Of a stretch of 64,000 bases of DNA, positions 19,267 to 30,054 are shown piece by piece. The notes beneath the pieces were generated by a model. That model worked only from the letters and a program-made list of their open reading frames with translations. It did not search any database and had not been told where the DNA came from. Where the stretch lies: the NCBI GenBank assembly GCA_031549885.1, contig JAVBPD010000075.1, forward strand, positions 3,869 through 67,868, read 5' to 3'. The position numbers and the translations under genes are program-made. Origin of the DNA: WQUF01 sp031549885. GTDB lineage: Bacteria > Bacillota > Clostridia > Clostridiales > Clostridiaceae. Within the stretch, counting starts at the first letter, position 1; each line of letters opens with the position of its first letter.

Positions 19267-20298
19267 TTATTTGCTCTTAATATCAATTTTCCAACCTGTA
19301 AGTTTTGCAGCAAGTCTAGCATTTTGCCCTTCTTTACCTATGGCTAAAGATAAAAACTCTGGTTCAACTAAAACAAATGCTGATTTGCTTTCTTCATCTA
19401 AAGTTACATCTGTAACATTAGCAGGGCTTAGCGCATTTGAAATGTATTCTTCAGGCAGCTTACTCCATTTTATTATGTCAATTTTTTCATTTTTTAACTC
19501 ATCTACAATATTCTTAACTCTAATACCTTTAGCTCCAACGCATGCTCCCATGGGGTCAACATTTTCATCTTTTGAATATACGGCTATTTTAGTCCTTGAA
19601 CCTGCTTCGCGTGCTATAGATTTAATTTCTACAGTACCATTATATATTTCTGGAACTTCAAACTCAAACAATCTTTTTACAAACCCTGGATGAGTTCTTG
19701 ATATTACAATATGTGCACCCTTAGGCTTGTTTTGAACTTCAACTACATAAAGCTTAATTGGCTCATTGAATTTATATTCTTCCCCAGGTATTTGGCCAGT
19801 TGGAGCAAGTACCGCTTCAGTATTTCCAATTTTTACTAAAATAGAAGACTTTTCTTTTCTTAAAACGATTCCCGTTACAATATCGTCTTCTTTTTCTGCG
19901 AACTCATTATAGGTAAGCTTTCTTTCTTCCTCTTTAATTCTTTGAACAACTACTTGCCTTGCAGCTTGTGCTGCAACCCTTCCAAATGATTTTGGGGTTA
20001 CTTCTTTATTTACAATATCATCAACCACATATTTATTGTTTATTTTTTTAGCATCTGAAACAGTTATTTCGATATTGCTATCTAAAAGCTTATCATCCTC
20101 AACTACTTTATACTGACCATAAACATGAAAATCTCCAGTTTCTTTATCTAAAGTAACACAAACATTTTGAGAAGATGCTCCATAATTCTTTTTGTAAGCA
20201 GATTCTAAAGCTTGAATTATAGTGTTAAAAAGAAGTTCTTCACTAATACCTTTATCTTTAGTAATCTCTCTCAATGCCTCTATTAATTCTTTTCCCAT
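19267..20298 (-). CDS. nusA: Transcription termination/antitermination protein NusA
   Basis: RNA-polymerase-associated elongation factor affecting pausing and intrinsic termination. The 343-residue protein has the N-terminal polymerase-binding domain, an S1 domain (DIVTGIVLRKEKSSILVKI, about residue 135), and two KH domains (SRTKIAVYSKDENVDPMGA with VGAKGIRVKNI, and ALVEP-type strand before LAIGKEGQNARLAAKLTGW). It ends after the second KH domain, as in Firmicutes, without the C-terminal acidic repeats of E. coli. The start ATG overlaps the end of rimP by 16 bases. Confidence 0.98.
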   Translation of the reverse strand: MGKELIEALREITKDKGISEELLFNTIIQALESAYKKNYGASSQNVCVTLDKETGDFHVYGQYKVVEDDKLLDSNIEITVSDAKKINNKYVVDDIVNKEVTPKSFGRVAAQAARQVVVQRIKEEERKLTYNEFAEKEDDIVTGIVLRKEKSSILVKIGNTEAVLAPTGQIPGEEYKFNEPIKLYVVEVQNKPKGAHIVISRTHPGFVKRLFEFEVPEIYNGTVEIKSIAREAGSRTKIAVYSKDENVDPMGACVGAKGIRVKNIVDELKNEKIDIIKWSKLPEEYISNALSPANVTDVTLDEESKSAFVLVEPEFLSLAIGKEGQNARLAAKLTGWKIDIKSK

Positions 20299-20771
20299 TG
20301 TATCCTCCTAAAGTCAAACTTTAAGCTTATTTGTCTTATATTATTTTTTAAAATATCTACAGTTTTACCTTCATATTCAAACATGATGGAATCATCATTA
20401 AAGTCCTTTAAAGTAGCTACAATTTTTTTAGGTCCTTTGTCATCAATAGCCTTTTTTAATTTTACATTAACTTCATGATCTTTATACATTTCAAGATGTT
20501 TATCAGTATACAAAATTCTTTCAAGGCCTGGAGAAGATACTTCTAGCCTATAAGAAAAAGGAATGGGGTCTTTTTCATCAAGCATATCACTTACAGCTTT
20601 TGAAATCATTTCGCAATCTAAAAGTGTGACTCCATCCTTCTTATCAATATATATACTTAAATAATCTGAACCATTTTTTTTAATCATTTCAAGGTAATAT
20701 AAATCTAAGCCTTTATCAGTTACAATGTTTTCAATAAGAGGGGTAAGAGATTCTAAAATTTTACTATACAT
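20283..20771 (-). CDS. rimP: Ribosome maturation factor RimP
   Basis: Assembly factor for the 30S subunit. The 162-residue protein has the family pattern: an N-terminal domain with KGLDLYYLEMIKKNGSDYLSIYID and the ISKAVSDMLDEKDPI helix, followed by YRLEVSSPGLERIL, the signature, and an SH3-like C-terminal domain. The start ATG has an AGGTGAAA site. It is the first gene of the nusA operon after the polC terminator, behind a leader with several possible hairpins. The nusA ribosome site lies inside its last codons. Confidence 0.95.
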   Translation of the reverse strand: MYSKILESLTPLIENIVTDKGLDLYYLEMIKKNGSDYLSIYIDKKDGVTLLDCEMISKAVSDMLDEKDPIPFSYRLEVSSPGLERILYTDKHLEMYKDHEVNVKLKKAIDDKGPKKIVATLKDFNDDSIMFEYEGKTVDILKNNIRQISLKFDFRRIQWEKN

Positions 20772-20823
20772 TTTTCACCTCATGAAAAGAAGAGTATTTA
20801 AACATTAAAATATTAGCCCATAT

Positions 20824-20865
20824 AAAGGGTGAATGAATCCCCTTTAAAAGAGGTATGAGCTGCTC
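20824..20865 (-). promoter_or_regulatory. Structured leader of the rimP-nusA operon (unassigned)
   Basis: The 109-base leader holds a GAGCAGCTC dyad (20865-20857) and two overlapping stems that cannot form together: CCTCTTTT with AAAGGGG, and AAAGGG with CCCTTT (20845-20824). There is no T tract after either, so termination is not evident. This arrangement could be a regulatory switch, but I cannot match it to a named RNA family. Confidence 0.35.
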
Positions 20866-20931
20866 AACTTTAATACTATAAAATAAATAAATGCAATAAA
20901 GTTATTTTTTTGTTTACCAAATAAATAGAAA

Positions 20932-20951
20932 GAGCGGGATGTTTCCCACTC
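20932..20951 (-). terminator. Intrinsic terminator of polC
   Basis: An 8-bp stem (GAGTGGGA with TCCCGCTC, one G-T pair) and 4-base loop lies about 60 bases after the polC stop. It is followed on the minus strand by TTTCTATTTATTT. It separates polC from the rimP operon. Confidence 0.75.
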
Positions 20952-21010
20952 ATTTCTCTGTATTATGCTTCTTTTATCTATTATAACATATATAAATATA
21001 TTATCAAGGC

Positions 21011-24000
21011 TTAAAATAAACTAATTTGATTTCTTTCGCTAAGCTTATTTAAACATCCATGCTGTGAAAGTGTCTCTATTGATGTTTTCGTAAGCTTAGC
21101 CCTTATTTTTAAATCCTCAATAGATAAAAACTCTCCATTTTTCCTTGCTTCTACTATAGATTTAGCTGCATTCTCTCCAACTCCTTGAAGGGAATTAAGA
21201 GGTGGCAATAAGCTATTTTCTTCAATTAAAAATTTAGTAGAATGAGACTTATAAAGATCAGCTTTTAAAAGCTTAAATCCTCTTTTATACATTTCATAAC
21301 ATATTTCTAATATGGTGAACAAATTCTTATCCTTTGCAGTGACATTATTTCCAAGCTTATTTATTTCATCCATTTTATTTTTAATTGTATTTTCTCCTTT
21401 AACTATTAAGTCAGCATCAAAATCAGCACTTCTAACACTAAAATATGTGGCATAATATGCTAATGGATAATAGACTTTAAAATATGCTATTCGCACAGCC
21501 ATCATAACATATGCAACTGCATGACCTAATGGAAACATATATTTAATTCTCTTACAAGACTCAATATACCAATCTTGAACATCGTGCTCTTTCATTACTT
21601 TTTCATCATCTTCACTAAGGCCTTTGCCTTTTCTAACTTTTTCCATTATAGTAAAGCATGTTTTAGGCTCTAGCCCTTTATACAATAAATAAACCATAAT
21701 ACCGTCTCTTGTCGCAATACAATCCTTAAGAGTTGTATAACCTTCTTTTATAAAATATTGAGCATTGTTTATCCAAACATCGGTGCCATGAGATAGCCCT
21801 GATATTCTTACTAAATCTGAAAAAGTCTTCGGTTTAGTTTCAAGAAGCATTTGCCTTACAAATTTTGTCCCAAATTCAGGAATTCCAAGACATCCAAGCT
21901 CACATCCCAATTCCTCTTTAGTTACATTAAGTGCATCTGTGGATGTGAATAAACTCAATACCTTATGATCAGCTAAAGGAATTGATTTAGGATCTACATT
22001 GGTTAAATCCTGCAGCATTCTAAGGATAGTAGGATCGTCATGTCCTAATATATCAAGTTTTAAGAGCCTACCGCTTATAGAATGGTAATCAAAATGAGTA
22101 GTTATTATGGTGCTATCAGCATCGTCAGCAGGGTGTTGAATAGGGGTAAAGTTGTGAATATCATTATCACTTGGCACAACCATAATTCCGCCAGGGTGTT
22201 GCCCTGTAGTTCTTTTAACGCCATTACACCCTAAAGCGAGCCTCTCTACTTCAGCATTTGATACAGTCATATTTTTTTCTTCAAAATATTTTTTAGAAAA
22301 TCCATAAGCTGTTTTTTCTGCTATACTACCTATGGTTCCTGCTCGAAATACATATCCCTTTCCAAATAGCTCCTCTGTATATTTATGTACAACTGGCTGA
22401 TACTCTCCTGAAAAGTTTAAATCTATATCTGGTTCTTTATCACCATTGAACCCTAAGAAAGTTTCAAAAGGAATGTCAAATCCATCTTTTTTATATGGGC
22501 TGCCACATTTAGGGCAAACTTTATCAGGTAAATCAACACCAGATGAAACTGACCCATCTAATATAAATTCGCTATTTTTACAACTAGCACATATGTAATG
22601 AGGAGGTAATCCATTAACCTCAGTAATTGAGCACATAGTTGCTACAAATGAAGATCCAACCGATCCTCTAGAGCCTACTAAATATCCATCGCCATAGGAC
22701 TTTTTAACTAATTTATGAGCTATTAAATACAAAACAGCATAACCATTATTAATTATAGAATTTAGTTCTTTATCCAGCCTGCTCTTTATTACATCAGGCA
22801 GGTTGTCACCATAAATTTTATTAACATTAGATAATGTAATATTTCTAATTTCTTCTTCAGCTCCAGGAATTTTAGGAGTATATGTTTCATCTGGTATAGG
22901 CTTCACATTATCTATCATATTAGCTACTAAGTTAGTGTTCGTAACTACTACCTCATAACACTTTTCATTGCCTAAATAAGAAAATTCCTCTAACATTTCT
23001 TTTGTAGTTCTAAAGTAAAGTGGAATATCATTATCTGAATCAGAAAAACCTAATCCTTTTAAAAGCACCTTTCTGTAAACAGACATATAAGGATCTAAAA
23101 AATGAACATCACAAGTAGCCACAACAGGCTTATGATATATCTTTCCAAGGTTAACTATTTTCTTATTTAAATCCTTTAAATCCTCATCTGATTGAACTGT
23201 TCCATTGTTTAACAAAAACCTATTATTATCTATAGGTTGAATCTCTAAATAATCATAAAATTCCACCACATCTTTTAATTCCTCATCTGATTTGCCAGAC
23301 AATATTTCCTTAAATAAAAGCCCACTCTCACATGCAGAACCAATGACTAAGTCTTCTCTATATTCCATAATCATGCTTTTTTTAATTCTAGGCTTTTTAT
23401 AAAAGCTATTTAAATGAGAATCAGATATAATTTCATAAAGTTTTTTTAAGCCCTTTTGGTTCTTTGCAAATATTATAGTGTGGTATGTATTAAGCTTTTT
23501 AACATCTATCGTATTTTTAAATTCAATATTTAGCTTATTTAAATCAAATATGTTCATGTCTTTTAATTTATTAATTGCATGAATTAATATTTCCCCACAA
23601 GCCTTAGCATCATCTGACGCTCTATGGTGGTTTAATAAAGATATTTTCAAATATTTGCATACGCTATCTAATTTATGTTTTTTTAAATCCGTATAAAGCA
23701 TTCTGGACAGTTGCAGTGTATCAACTACAGTAAAGTTATGATTAAATCCTTGTCTTTTGCAATTCTTATTTATAAAAGATATATCAAAAGAAGCATTATG
23801 CGCAACAAGTATTGATTTATCACAAAATTTAATAAACTCTGGCAGCACTTCTTCTATAGAAGGTTTCCCGCAAAGCATATCATCAGTTATATTTGTAATT
23901 TCAATGATCTTTGAAGATAGCTTTCTATTTGGATTTATTAACGCTGAAAAAGTATCAATTATTTTACCATCTTTTATTTTAACTGCTCCTATTTCAATTA

Positions 24001-25294
24001 TATTATCATTATCTGGAGAAAAACCTGTAGTTTCTATATCAAATGCTACAAAATCTTCATCTAAAGTTCTATTATGAGGGCTTAATGCTATTTTTGTATC
24101 ATCATCTATCATATATCCTTCAATACCATATAGAACCTTAACCCCGTGTTTTTTACTTGCTTCCATAGCTTCTGGAAATGCTTGAACCACACCATGATCT
24201 GTAATAGCAATTGCTTTATGACCCCATTTTGACGCCCTTTTAATGATTTCTTCCATTGAAGATACCCCATCCATAGCGCTCATCTTAGTATGTAAATGAA
24301 GTTCTACTCTTTTTTCTTCTGCATCATCCATTCTAGTTTCTTTTTCAAGCTTTACAATATCTTGAGCCATTAGAACAAGCTCTTTAGAGAAAGTATCATA
24401 AATTAAATTTCCTCTTATTTTTCCATAAAAACCAGGTTTTATATTTTCTAAAACCATCTCTTCATCTTTTTCCTTTAAAAAGAATTTAACTAAAATAGAT
24501 GAAGTAAAATCTGTAAAATAAACATTGTATAATTTCTTTAAAGTTTTTGTTATAACAATATCCACTTTAAATATTTCACCGCATAGAGCAAGTTTGCCCA
24601 TTGGTTCATTTATCTCAACTATATCTAAAGTTATATCATTAAAATCTTTTCCAATAACTATATGTTTGACTTTGCTATTAATAATATTTTTTCTAATTTC
24701 TTTTTGCTCTACAACTGGTTTTGGCTCTACTTTTATAGGTTTTTCATTTTTAACAACATTATCTTTGTTAATATTCTTTTCAAAATTTATAATCTTATTT
24801 TTATCATCATCATATTTTACTGACAATTTATCATCAAAAACAAACTCCACTTTATATTTTAAATTAAATTTCTCTTCCACTACATCGCTAAATTTTTTTA
24901 AAAAACCTACAGTTTCTAAAACATTAGATATATATTTATTGCCATGATATATAATCACCTTTTCATCTTTAAGAATCCCTTTGCAATTAAACAAAAGCAT
25001 CTTGCTAAGCGGTATTTCATGTATTAAATTCTCAACAATATCTCTCCAATAATGCTCTAAAACATATTCCATAGTTAAATTTTCATAGTTTCTATTTAAA
25101 ATAACTTCAATTTTATTACAAAAATTAATATTAGCATTTAAACATCGTTTAAATGCTAATACATTCGTATCTTTCTCATCTTCAGAAGAGACAAATACCT
25201 TTAATATATTTGATTTTTTTAAATACTGTATTTTTTTTAATTTTAAATTATAATCAGCAATATTTTCTAAAATGGAATTTTGTACTACTTCCAT
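21011..25294 (-). CDS. polC: DNA polymerase III alpha subunit, PolC type
   Basis: Replicative polymerase of low-GC Gram-positives with built-in proofreading. The 1427-residue protein has an N-terminal domain and OB fold (about 220-320), a PHP domain starting [11 protein letters not shown] at His333, interrupted by a DEDDh exonuclease with FDIETTG (Asp419) and ending [15 protein letters not shown], then the palm/fingers with [13 protein letters not shown], a zinc-binding segment with paired cysteines (YICASCKN and KVCPKCGS) and [12 protein letters not shown], and the C-terminal helix-hairpin-helix region. Length is normal. The start ATG follows a GGTGGTG site. In many Clostridia ispG lies between rseP and polC; here the two are adjacent with 47 bases between. 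Confidence 0.99.
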   Translation of the reverse strand: MEVVQNSILENIADYNLKLKKIQYLKKSNILKVFVSSEDEKDTNVLAFKRCLNANINFCNKIEVILNRNYENLTMEYVLEHYWRDIVENLIHEIPLSKMLLFNCKGILKDEKVIIYHGNKYISNVLETVGFLKKFSDVVEEKFNLKYKVEFVFDDKLSVKYDDDKNKIINFEKNINKDNVVKNEKPIKVEPKPVVEQKEIRKNIINSKVKHIVIGKDFNDITLDIVEINEPMGKLALCGEIFKVDIVITKTLKKLYNVYFTDFTSSILVKFFLKEKDEEMVLENIKPGFYGKIRGNLIYDTFSKELVLMAQDIVKLEKETRMDDAEEKRVELHLHTKMSAMDGVSSMEEIIKRASKWGHKAIAITDHGVVQAFPEAMEASKKHGVKVLYGIEGYMIDDDTKIALSPHNRTLDEDFVAFDIETTGFSPDNDNIIEIGAVKIKDGKIIDTFSALINPNRKLSSKIIEITNITDDMLCGKPSIEEVLPEFIKFCDKSILVAHNASFDISFINKNCKRQGFNHNFTVVDTLQLSRMLYTDLKKHKLDSVCKYLKISLLNHHRASDDAKACGEILIHAINKLKDMNIFDLNKLNIEFKNTIDVKKLNTYHTIIFAKNQKGLKKLYEIISDSHLNSFYKKPRIKKSMIMEYREDLVIGSACESGLLFKEILSGKSDEELKDVVEFYDYLEIQPIDNNRFLLNNGTVQSDEDLKDLNKKIVNLGKIYHKPVVATCDVHFLDPYMSVYRKVLLKGLGFSDSDNDIPLYFRTTKEMLEEFSYLGNEKCYEVVVTNTNLVANMIDNVKPIPDETYTPKIPGAEEEIRNITLSNVNKIYGDNLPDVIKSRLDKELNSIINNGYAVLYLIAHKLVKKSYGDGYLVGSRGSVGSSFVATMCSITEVNGLPPHYICASCKNSEFILDGSVSSGVDLPDKVCPKCGSPYKKDGFDIPFETFLGFNGDKEPDIDLNFSGEYQPVVHKYTEELFGKGYVFRAGTIGSIAEKTAYGFSKKYFEEKNMTVSNAEVERLALGCNGVKRTTGQHPGGIMVVPSDNDIHNFTPIQHPADDADSTIITTHFDYHSISGRLLKLDILGHDDPTILRMLQDLTNVDPKSIPLADHKVLSLFTSTDALNVTKEELGCELGCLGIPEFGTKFVRQMLLETKPKTFSDLVRISGLSHGTDVWINNAQYFIKEGYTTLKDCIATRDGIMVYLLYKGLEPKTCFTIMEKVRKGKGLSEDDEKVMKEHDVQDWYIESCKRIKYMFPLGHAVAYVMMAVRIAYFKVYYPLAYYATYFSVRSADFDADLIVKGENTIKNKMDEINKLGNNVTAKDKNLFTILEICYEMYKRGFKLLKADLYKSHSTKFLIEENSLLPPLNSLQGVGENAAKSIVEARKNGEFLSIEDLKIRAKLTKTSIETLSQHGCLNKLSERNQISLF

Positions 25295-25341
25295 AAAATC
25301 ACCACCTTATAATTATATCTAATATATTTTTAATTTAACTA

Positions 25342-26619
25342 TTAAAAATTAATAGGGAAAAATATATCTTTAAATATCATAAAAACCATTAATGCCATTA
25401 AAAACATATATCCAAAATAGTTTAGATTTTCAACAAGCTTTTGATTTGCTTTTCTTCTAGATATAATTTCATAAAGGAAGATAACAATTTGACCTCCGTC
25501 TAATGCAGGAAATGGAATGAGGTTCATTATGCCTAAATTTAAATTAATAAAGGCAATTATTCCAATTAACGATAAAAAGCCCTGCTTAGAAGCTGCAGAT
25601 GTAACCCTAATTAAACTTATAGGTCCACCAAATTCATTCATTTTAGCCTTTCCTCTAAACAAAGTACCAAAAAAAATCATAATCTGTTTAAACATTGATA
25701 CAGATTGATTTACTCCATATTTAAAGGCTTGTAAAAATGAAGGATGTTTATTTTCTTTAAAAACAATTCCCGTTGAATAATTTGATTCAATTTTCTGTGG
25801 TGTCAAAGTAAAAGATAATATTGTTCCATTGCGATCTATTTGTAAATCAATATTTTCACCATTATTATCTGCCATAAAGTTAATAAAATCTTCATAACTT
25901 AAAATCGCATTTCCATTTGCACTTGTTATAACATCACCTACAAGAAGACCAGCATCTTTAGCAGGATAATTATCCATAAGCGATGCTATTTTAGGAATTA
26001 CAACTCCATTTTCATTTGCAGGAGTAAATCCAACGATAAATCTTGATTCTTTAGTTGGTGTTATAATTACATCTCTTTTTATACCATCACTTTTCACTGT
26101 CAATTGCACATCTTCACCAGGTCTATTGATCATGTCAATTTCCAGGTCAACATATGTAAACATTCTACTTCCATTTACAGCTACAATTTCATCTCCAACC
26201 TTTATACCAGCATCCTCAGCTGCTGATTTAGGATTAAAGCTTCCTACAGTGTTTAAAACTACTCCTGTAGTAAAAGATATAATTGCAAATAGTAAGAGAG
26301 CAGTAACAATATTTATAAAGGGTCCTGCAATTACTACTGATAATTTTCTCCATGGAGCTTTTGAGCTAAAGCTTCTTTTATTATCCACTTCGCTCTCTTC
26401 TCCAAGCATTTTAACATATCCTCCAAATGGCAGTATTCTAATATTAAATTGAGTTTCTTTGCCCTTTATTCCAAATAGTTTAGGGCCCATTCCTATTGAA
26501 AACTCTTCAACTAGTATACCATTTAATTTAGCTGCGCAAAAGTGACCAAGTTCATGAATTATTACAATGACGCCAAAGGCTAAAATTGCAATTAATATAT
26601 ACATTATTTGAGACATCAT
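25342..26619 (-). CDS. rseP: RIP metalloprotease RseP (site-2 protease)
   Basis: Intramembrane zinc protease that cleaves membrane-bound regulators such as anti-sigma factors. The 425-residue protein has the HELGHF zinc motif in its first membrane helix, two PDZ domains (about residues 120-280, with GIKVGDEIVAVNG and GLLVGDVITSANG), and C-terminal helices containing NLIPFPALDGGQI with the third metal ligand. The tandem PDZ arrangement is longer than the single-PDZ form common in Bacilli. The start ATG overlaps the dxr stop in ATATGATG behind a GGAGGG site. Its place after dxr and cdsA is conserved. Confidence 0.95.
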   Translation of the reverse strand: MMSQIMYILIAILAFGVIVIIHELGHFCAAKLNGILVEEFSIGMGPKLFGIKGKETQFNIRILPFGGYVKMLGEESEVDNKRSFSSKAPWRKLSVVIAGPFINIVTALLLFAIISFTTGVVLNTVGSFNPKSAAEDAGIKVGDEIVAVNGSRMFTYVDLEIDMINRPGEDVQLTVKSDGIKRDVIITPTKESRFIVGFTPANENGVVIPKIASLMDNYPAKDAGLLVGDVITSANGNAILSYEDFINFMADNNGENIDLQIDRNGTILSFTLTPQKIESNYSTGIVFKENKHPSFLQAFKYGVNQSVSMFKQIMIFFGTLFRGKAKMNEFGGPISLIRVTSAASKQGFLSLIGIIAFINLNLGIMNLIPFPALDGGQIVIFLYEIISRRKANQKLVENLNYFGYMFLMALMVFMIFKDIFFPINF

Positions 26620-27776
26620 ATCCCTCCAAATTCTTTATAAACATAATTTCTAACTTTTTTATCTATATCAATAAGCTCTTCTAATTGAAGACCTTCTTTA
26701 TTTTCAAATTTATTTAATGATATTTCTATAATATCACCAATTTGTAAAAAAGTGATTTTCTTGTTTAAAAACAAATCAACACATGCTTCATTAGCTCCAT
26801 TTAAAATGCAAGGCTTAATACCACCTTCTTTTATTGCTTCATAAGCTAATTTTAAGCATTTAAAAGTATTTAAATCTGGCTTTTCAAAAGTAAGCTGTTT
26901 TAAATCGTAAAAATTTATTCTATCTACTATTCTCTTTACTCTCTTTGGGTAATTAAGTGCAAACTGTATGGGAAGTCTCATGTCGGTACATGATATTTGA
27001 GCTATTACTGATCCATCCATATATTCAACCATGGAATGGATTTTAGACTGTGGGTGAACTACTACTTCAATGTTTTCCTCATTTATTCCATAAAGCCAGT
27101 AAGCTTCAATAAGTTCAAGGCCCTTATTCATAAGAGTTGAGGAATCTATGGTAATTTTTTTACCCATTTTCCAATTCGGATGATTAAGCGCTTCTTCTGC
27201 TGTTATATTCTTTAACCTTTCTAATGTATACCCTCTAAAAGGTCCTCCTGATGCTGTTAATAGTATTTTATAAACCTCTTCTATATTATTTCCCATTAAG
27301 CATTGAAAAATAGCATTGTGTTCTGAATCTACAGGCAAAATGTCCACATTATGCTTTTTTGCAAGTGACATGATTATTTTTCCTGCAACAACTAAGGTCT
27401 CTTTATTAGCAAGTGCAATAGTCTTTTTATGTTTTATAGCTTCTACTGTAGGGACTAAGCCTATCATTCCCACAACAGCTGTAACAACAGTATCCACTTC
27501 TTCTAAAGTGCAAATTTTAATATTTCCTTCCATTCCAAAAAATAATTCAAAATCTAAATTATTGCTTTCTTTAAAGTTCTTAACTTCCTCATAACATTTT
27601 TCTTCATAACAAGATACATATTTTGGTGAAAACTCATTAATTATTTCTATGAGTTTTTCAAAATTTTTGCTTACAGAAACTGCAATAAGTTTGAAACTAT
27701 CTGGTTGAGTTCTTATACATTCTAGAGTTTGAAGTCCAATAGATCCAGTTACACCTAATATTGAAATATTTTTCAT
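26616..27776 (-). CDS. dxr: 1-deoxy-D-xylulose 5-phosphate reductoisomerase
   Basis: Second step of the methylerythritol phosphate route to isoprenoids: converts DXP to MEP with NADPH. The 386-residue protein begins MKNISILGVTGSIGLQTLEC (nucleotide-binding loop), contains ALANKETLVVAG, the metal/substrate residues in LPVDSEHNAIFQ, and the LTASGGPFRG flexible loop. Length matches the family. The start has an AGGAGG site; the stop overlaps rseP. It feeds UppS two genes upstream in the same run, so the block makes and uses isoprenoid precursors for the undecaprenyl carrier. Confidence 0.97.
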   Translation of the reverse strand: MKNISILGVTGSIGLQTLECIRTQPDSFKLIAVSVSKNFEKLIEIINEFSPKYVSCYEEKCYEEVKNFKESNNLDFELFFGMEGNIKICTLEEVDTVVTAVVGMIGLVPTVEAIKHKKTIALANKETLVVAGKIIMSLAKKHNVDILPVDSEHNAIFQCLMGNNIEEVYKILLTASGGPFRGYTLERLKNITAEEALNHPNWKMGKKITIDSSTLMNKGLELIEAYWLYGINEENIEVVVHPQSKIHSMVEYMDGSVIAQISCTDMRLPIQFALNYPKRVKRIVDRINFYDLKQLTFEKPDLNTFKCLKLAYEAIKEGGIKPCILNGANEACVDLFLNKKITFLQIGDIIEISLNKFENKEGLQLEELIDIDKKVRNYVYKEFGGI

Positions 27777-27794
27777 AAATCCTCCTATATAATA

Positions 27795-27825
27795 ATTATA
27801 TTACAAGTTTAATGATTTTAGTCAA
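27795..27825 (-). promoter_or_regulatory. Possible promoter before dxr
   Basis: On the minus strand TTGACT (27825-27820) and TATAAT (27800-27795) are 19 bases apart in the 82-base cdsA-dxr gap. The spacing is long, so this is tentative. Confidence 0.35.
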
Positions 27826-27858
27826 AAACTGTTTAATATAGTTACAAATCACTATAAT

Positions 27859-28677
27859 CTATAACTTTAATATTAAATTTAAATATAAATATATTGCTAC
27901 ACCATTTAAAAGTATACTATCAAATCTATCAAGTATTCCACCATGTCCTGGCATTATATTGCTAAAGTCTTTTATGCCATTATATCTTTTTATAGCAGAT
28001 GCTACTAGATCTCCCATTTGTCCAATAATTCCTGATATAATTCCCATTAAAAAGAAATGTATTAAAGCTATGTTTAAATATTTCTTAAATATTATTCCAA
28101 AGATTAAGCTTATTGCGATAGAACCAATTATACCACCAATTGCTCCTTCTACAGTTTTTTTAGGGCTTATTGATTCACACAATTTTACTTTTCCAAAGAA
28201 CTTTCCAGAGTAATATGCTAGAGAATCGCAGCACCAACAAGTTATTAAAGGAAGCCATATAAGTAAATTTCCTGCCTTCATCATATTTATAGTATAAATT
28301 AAACTGTAAGGAACTGATATATACATAAGAGGTATAAACGTAATTATTGAATCCATAATATTGTTTTTTTGATTAAACAATATAGAACATAAGCTAATGA
28401 GTAAAAATAAAACAAAAATTAAAAGTAAATGTTTTTCACTAATATTTTTACCAAGTAAAAATACATAATAAATGATGTTAAATAAAATACCTAAAAAAAA
28501 ATTAGAATGTATATCTTTAGATTTAAAAGCATTATAAAATTCTAATATTGCTATTGTGCTTAATATTAACAATCCATATTTTAAAAATTCTCCTCCAATT
28601 ATAACTAATAATATTAGAGGAGAAAACAATAGCACTCCTAGTATTCGATTGTTAGATTTAAAAAATTTATTAATCAT
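27859..28677 (-). CDS. cdsA: Phosphatidate cytidylyltransferase
   Basis: Membrane enzyme forming CDP-diacylglycerol, the precursor used by PgsA elsewhere in this window. The 272-residue protein is almost entirely hydrophobic helices and carries the C-terminal signature SAIKRYNGIKDFSNIMPGHG followed by ILDRFDS, plus SPKKTVEGAIGG. The start ATG overlaps the uppS stop by four bases. The order frr-uppS-cdsA-dxr-rseP is the usual Firmicute one. Confidence 0.96.
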   Translation of the reverse strand: MINKFFKSNNRILGVLLFSPLILLVIIGGEFLKYGLLILSTIAILEFYNAFKSKDIHSNFFLGILFNIIYYVFLLGKNISEKHLLLIFVLFLLISLCSILFNQKNNIMDSIITFIPLMYISVPYSLIYTINMMKAGNLLIWLPLITCWCCDSLAYYSGKFFGKVKLCESISPKKTVEGAIGGIIGSIAISLIFGIIFKKYLNIALIHFFLMGIISGIIGQMGDLVASAIKRYNGIKDFSNIMPGHGGILDRFDSILLNGVAIYLYLNLILKL

Positions 28678-29432
28678 CTTACTCCTCCAAAACGCCTATC
28701 CCTTTTTTGATAATCTATAATTGCTTTGTGGAGATGCTCTATTCTAAAATCTGGCCAAAATATATTTGAAAACCAAAACTCAGAATATGCACATTGCCAT
28801 ATAAAAAAATTGCTAAGTCTATATTCTCCAGAAGGTCTTATAACTATATCAGGATCAGGCATTCCAGCTGTATAAAGATAATTTGAAATCATTTTTTCAT
28901 TTACATCTTCAATTTTAATATTTCCATTTTTAATTTGTCTATATATTTCCTTAAAGGATCTCACAATTTCATCTCTTCCTCCATAATTAAGGCATAAATT
29001 CAAATAAAGTCCAGAATTATTTTTTGTTTTATTTTTAGAAGTATTTAAAATATCTTGACATTTTTTAGGAAGCTTAGAAATATCACCTAAATAGTTTATA
29101 ACAACATTCTCTTTATGAAGATCATCAAGCTCTTTTCCAAGAAATTCAACTAATAAATCCATAAGAGCTGAAACTTCATCCTTTGGCCTTACCCAATTTT
29201 CTGTTGAAAATGCATAAACAGAAAGGTATTTTATACCAATATCATTGCATTCTCTCACAATTTTTTTTAGTGTTTCAACTCCAGCCCTATGACCCAAAGT
29301 CCTCGGTAAATTTCTTTCCTTTGCCCATCTTCCATTTCCATCCATAATTATTGCAATATGCTTTGGTAAATTCTCTCTATCTATTTTTTCTATATTTTCA
29401 TTGATCTGATTTCTTGATTGCCACAACCTCAT
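28674..29432 (-). CDS. uppS: Undecaprenyl diphosphate synthase (isoprenyl transferase)
   Basis: Cis-prenyltransferase extending farnesyl diphosphate to the C55 carrier lipid for wall polymers. The protein has AIIMDGNGRWAKER with the catalytic Asp, LGHRAGVETLKKIV, YAFSTENW, and the DPDIVIRPSGEYRLSNFF signature. Two starts are possible; ATG 29432 lies seven bases from a GGAGGA site, while ATG 29447 lies upstream of that site, so 29432 is chosen, giving 252 residues, the family length. A terminator separates it from frr, so it may be transcribed partly by read-through. Confidence 0.96.
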   Translation of the reverse strand: MRLWQSRNQINENIEKIDRENLPKHIAIIMDGNGRWAKERNLPRTLGHRAGVETLKKIVRECNDIGIKYLSVYAFSTENWVRPKDEVSALMDLLVEFLGKELDDLHKENVVINYLGDISKLPKKCQDILNTSKNKTKNNSGLYLNLCLNYGGRDEIVRSFKEIYRQIKNGNIKIEDVNEKMISNYLYTAGMPDPDIVIRPSGEYRLSNFFIWQCAYSEFWFSNIFWPDFRIEHLHKAIIDYQKRDRRFGGVR

Positions 29433-29455
29433 TGATATTTCCTCCATGAAATAAA

Positions 29456-29473
29456 AACCTGGAAAACCAGGTT
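29456..29473 (-). terminator. Intrinsic terminator after frr
   Basis: A 7-bp perfect stem (AACCTGG with CCAGGTT) and 4-base loop starting four bases beyond the frr stop, followed on the minus strand by TTTTTATTTC. It ends only about 24 bases before the uppS start, so it could attenuate uppS-cdsA-dxr expression. Confidence 0.75.
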
Positions 29474-29476
29474 AGT

Positions 29477-30034
29477 TTATATAGACATTATTTCTTTTTC
29501 TTTGTTTTCTAAAATTTTTTCAATATCTTTAATATGATTGTCAGTCTTTTTTTGAAGTTCATTTTCTGCATTTTTAATTTCATCCTCAGAAATGTCTTCT
29601 TTTTTTAATTTCTTAAGCTTTTCATTAGTTTCTCTTCTAATAGCTCTTACAGCTACTTTAATATCTTCACCTTGTTTTTTAATATTCTTTACTAAATTTT
29701 TTCTTGTTTCTTCTGTTAATTCTGGAATGACAAGTCTAATGACATTTCCATCACTAGCAGGATTAATTCCTAAATCAGATTTTTGAATTGCTTTTTCAAT
29801 ATTTTTAAGCGTAGATTTATCATATGGTGTTATTTGAAGCACTCTTGGTTCAGGTACCGATATATTTGCTAAAGCATTTATTTTATTATTTTTACTGCCA
29901 TAGCATTCAACTAAAATTTTATCAAGCATAGCTGCATTTGCTTTGCCTGCTTTTAAACTACTTAATTCTTTTTTAAGTATATCAATAGATTTTACCATTT
30001 TTTCATCAGCATTAGTTAACAAATCTTTAATCAT
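29477..30034 (-). CDS. frr: Ribosome recycling factor
   Basis: Splits the post-termination ribosome together with EF-G. The 185-residue protein has the family length, beginning MIKDLLTNADEKMVKSIDIL, with LSSLKAGKANAAMLDKILVECYGS-type core around residue 27-50, then NVIRLVIPELTEETRKNLVK and VAVRAIRRETNEKLKKLKK. Its start has a GGAGAGGGA ribosome site, and it follows pyrH by 20 bases in the conserved rpsB-tsf-pyrH-frr order. Confidence 0.98.
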   Translation of the reverse strand: MIKDLLTNADEKMVKSIDILKKELSSLKAGKANAAMLDKILVECYGSKNNKINALANISVPEPRVLQITPYDKSTLKNIEKAIQKSDLGINPASDGNVIRLVIPELTEETRKNLVKNIKKQGEDIKVAVRAIRRETNEKLKKLKKEDISEDEIKNAENELQKKTDNHIKDIEKILENKEKEIMSI

Positions 30035-30054
30035 CTTTCCCTCTCCTATTAATT

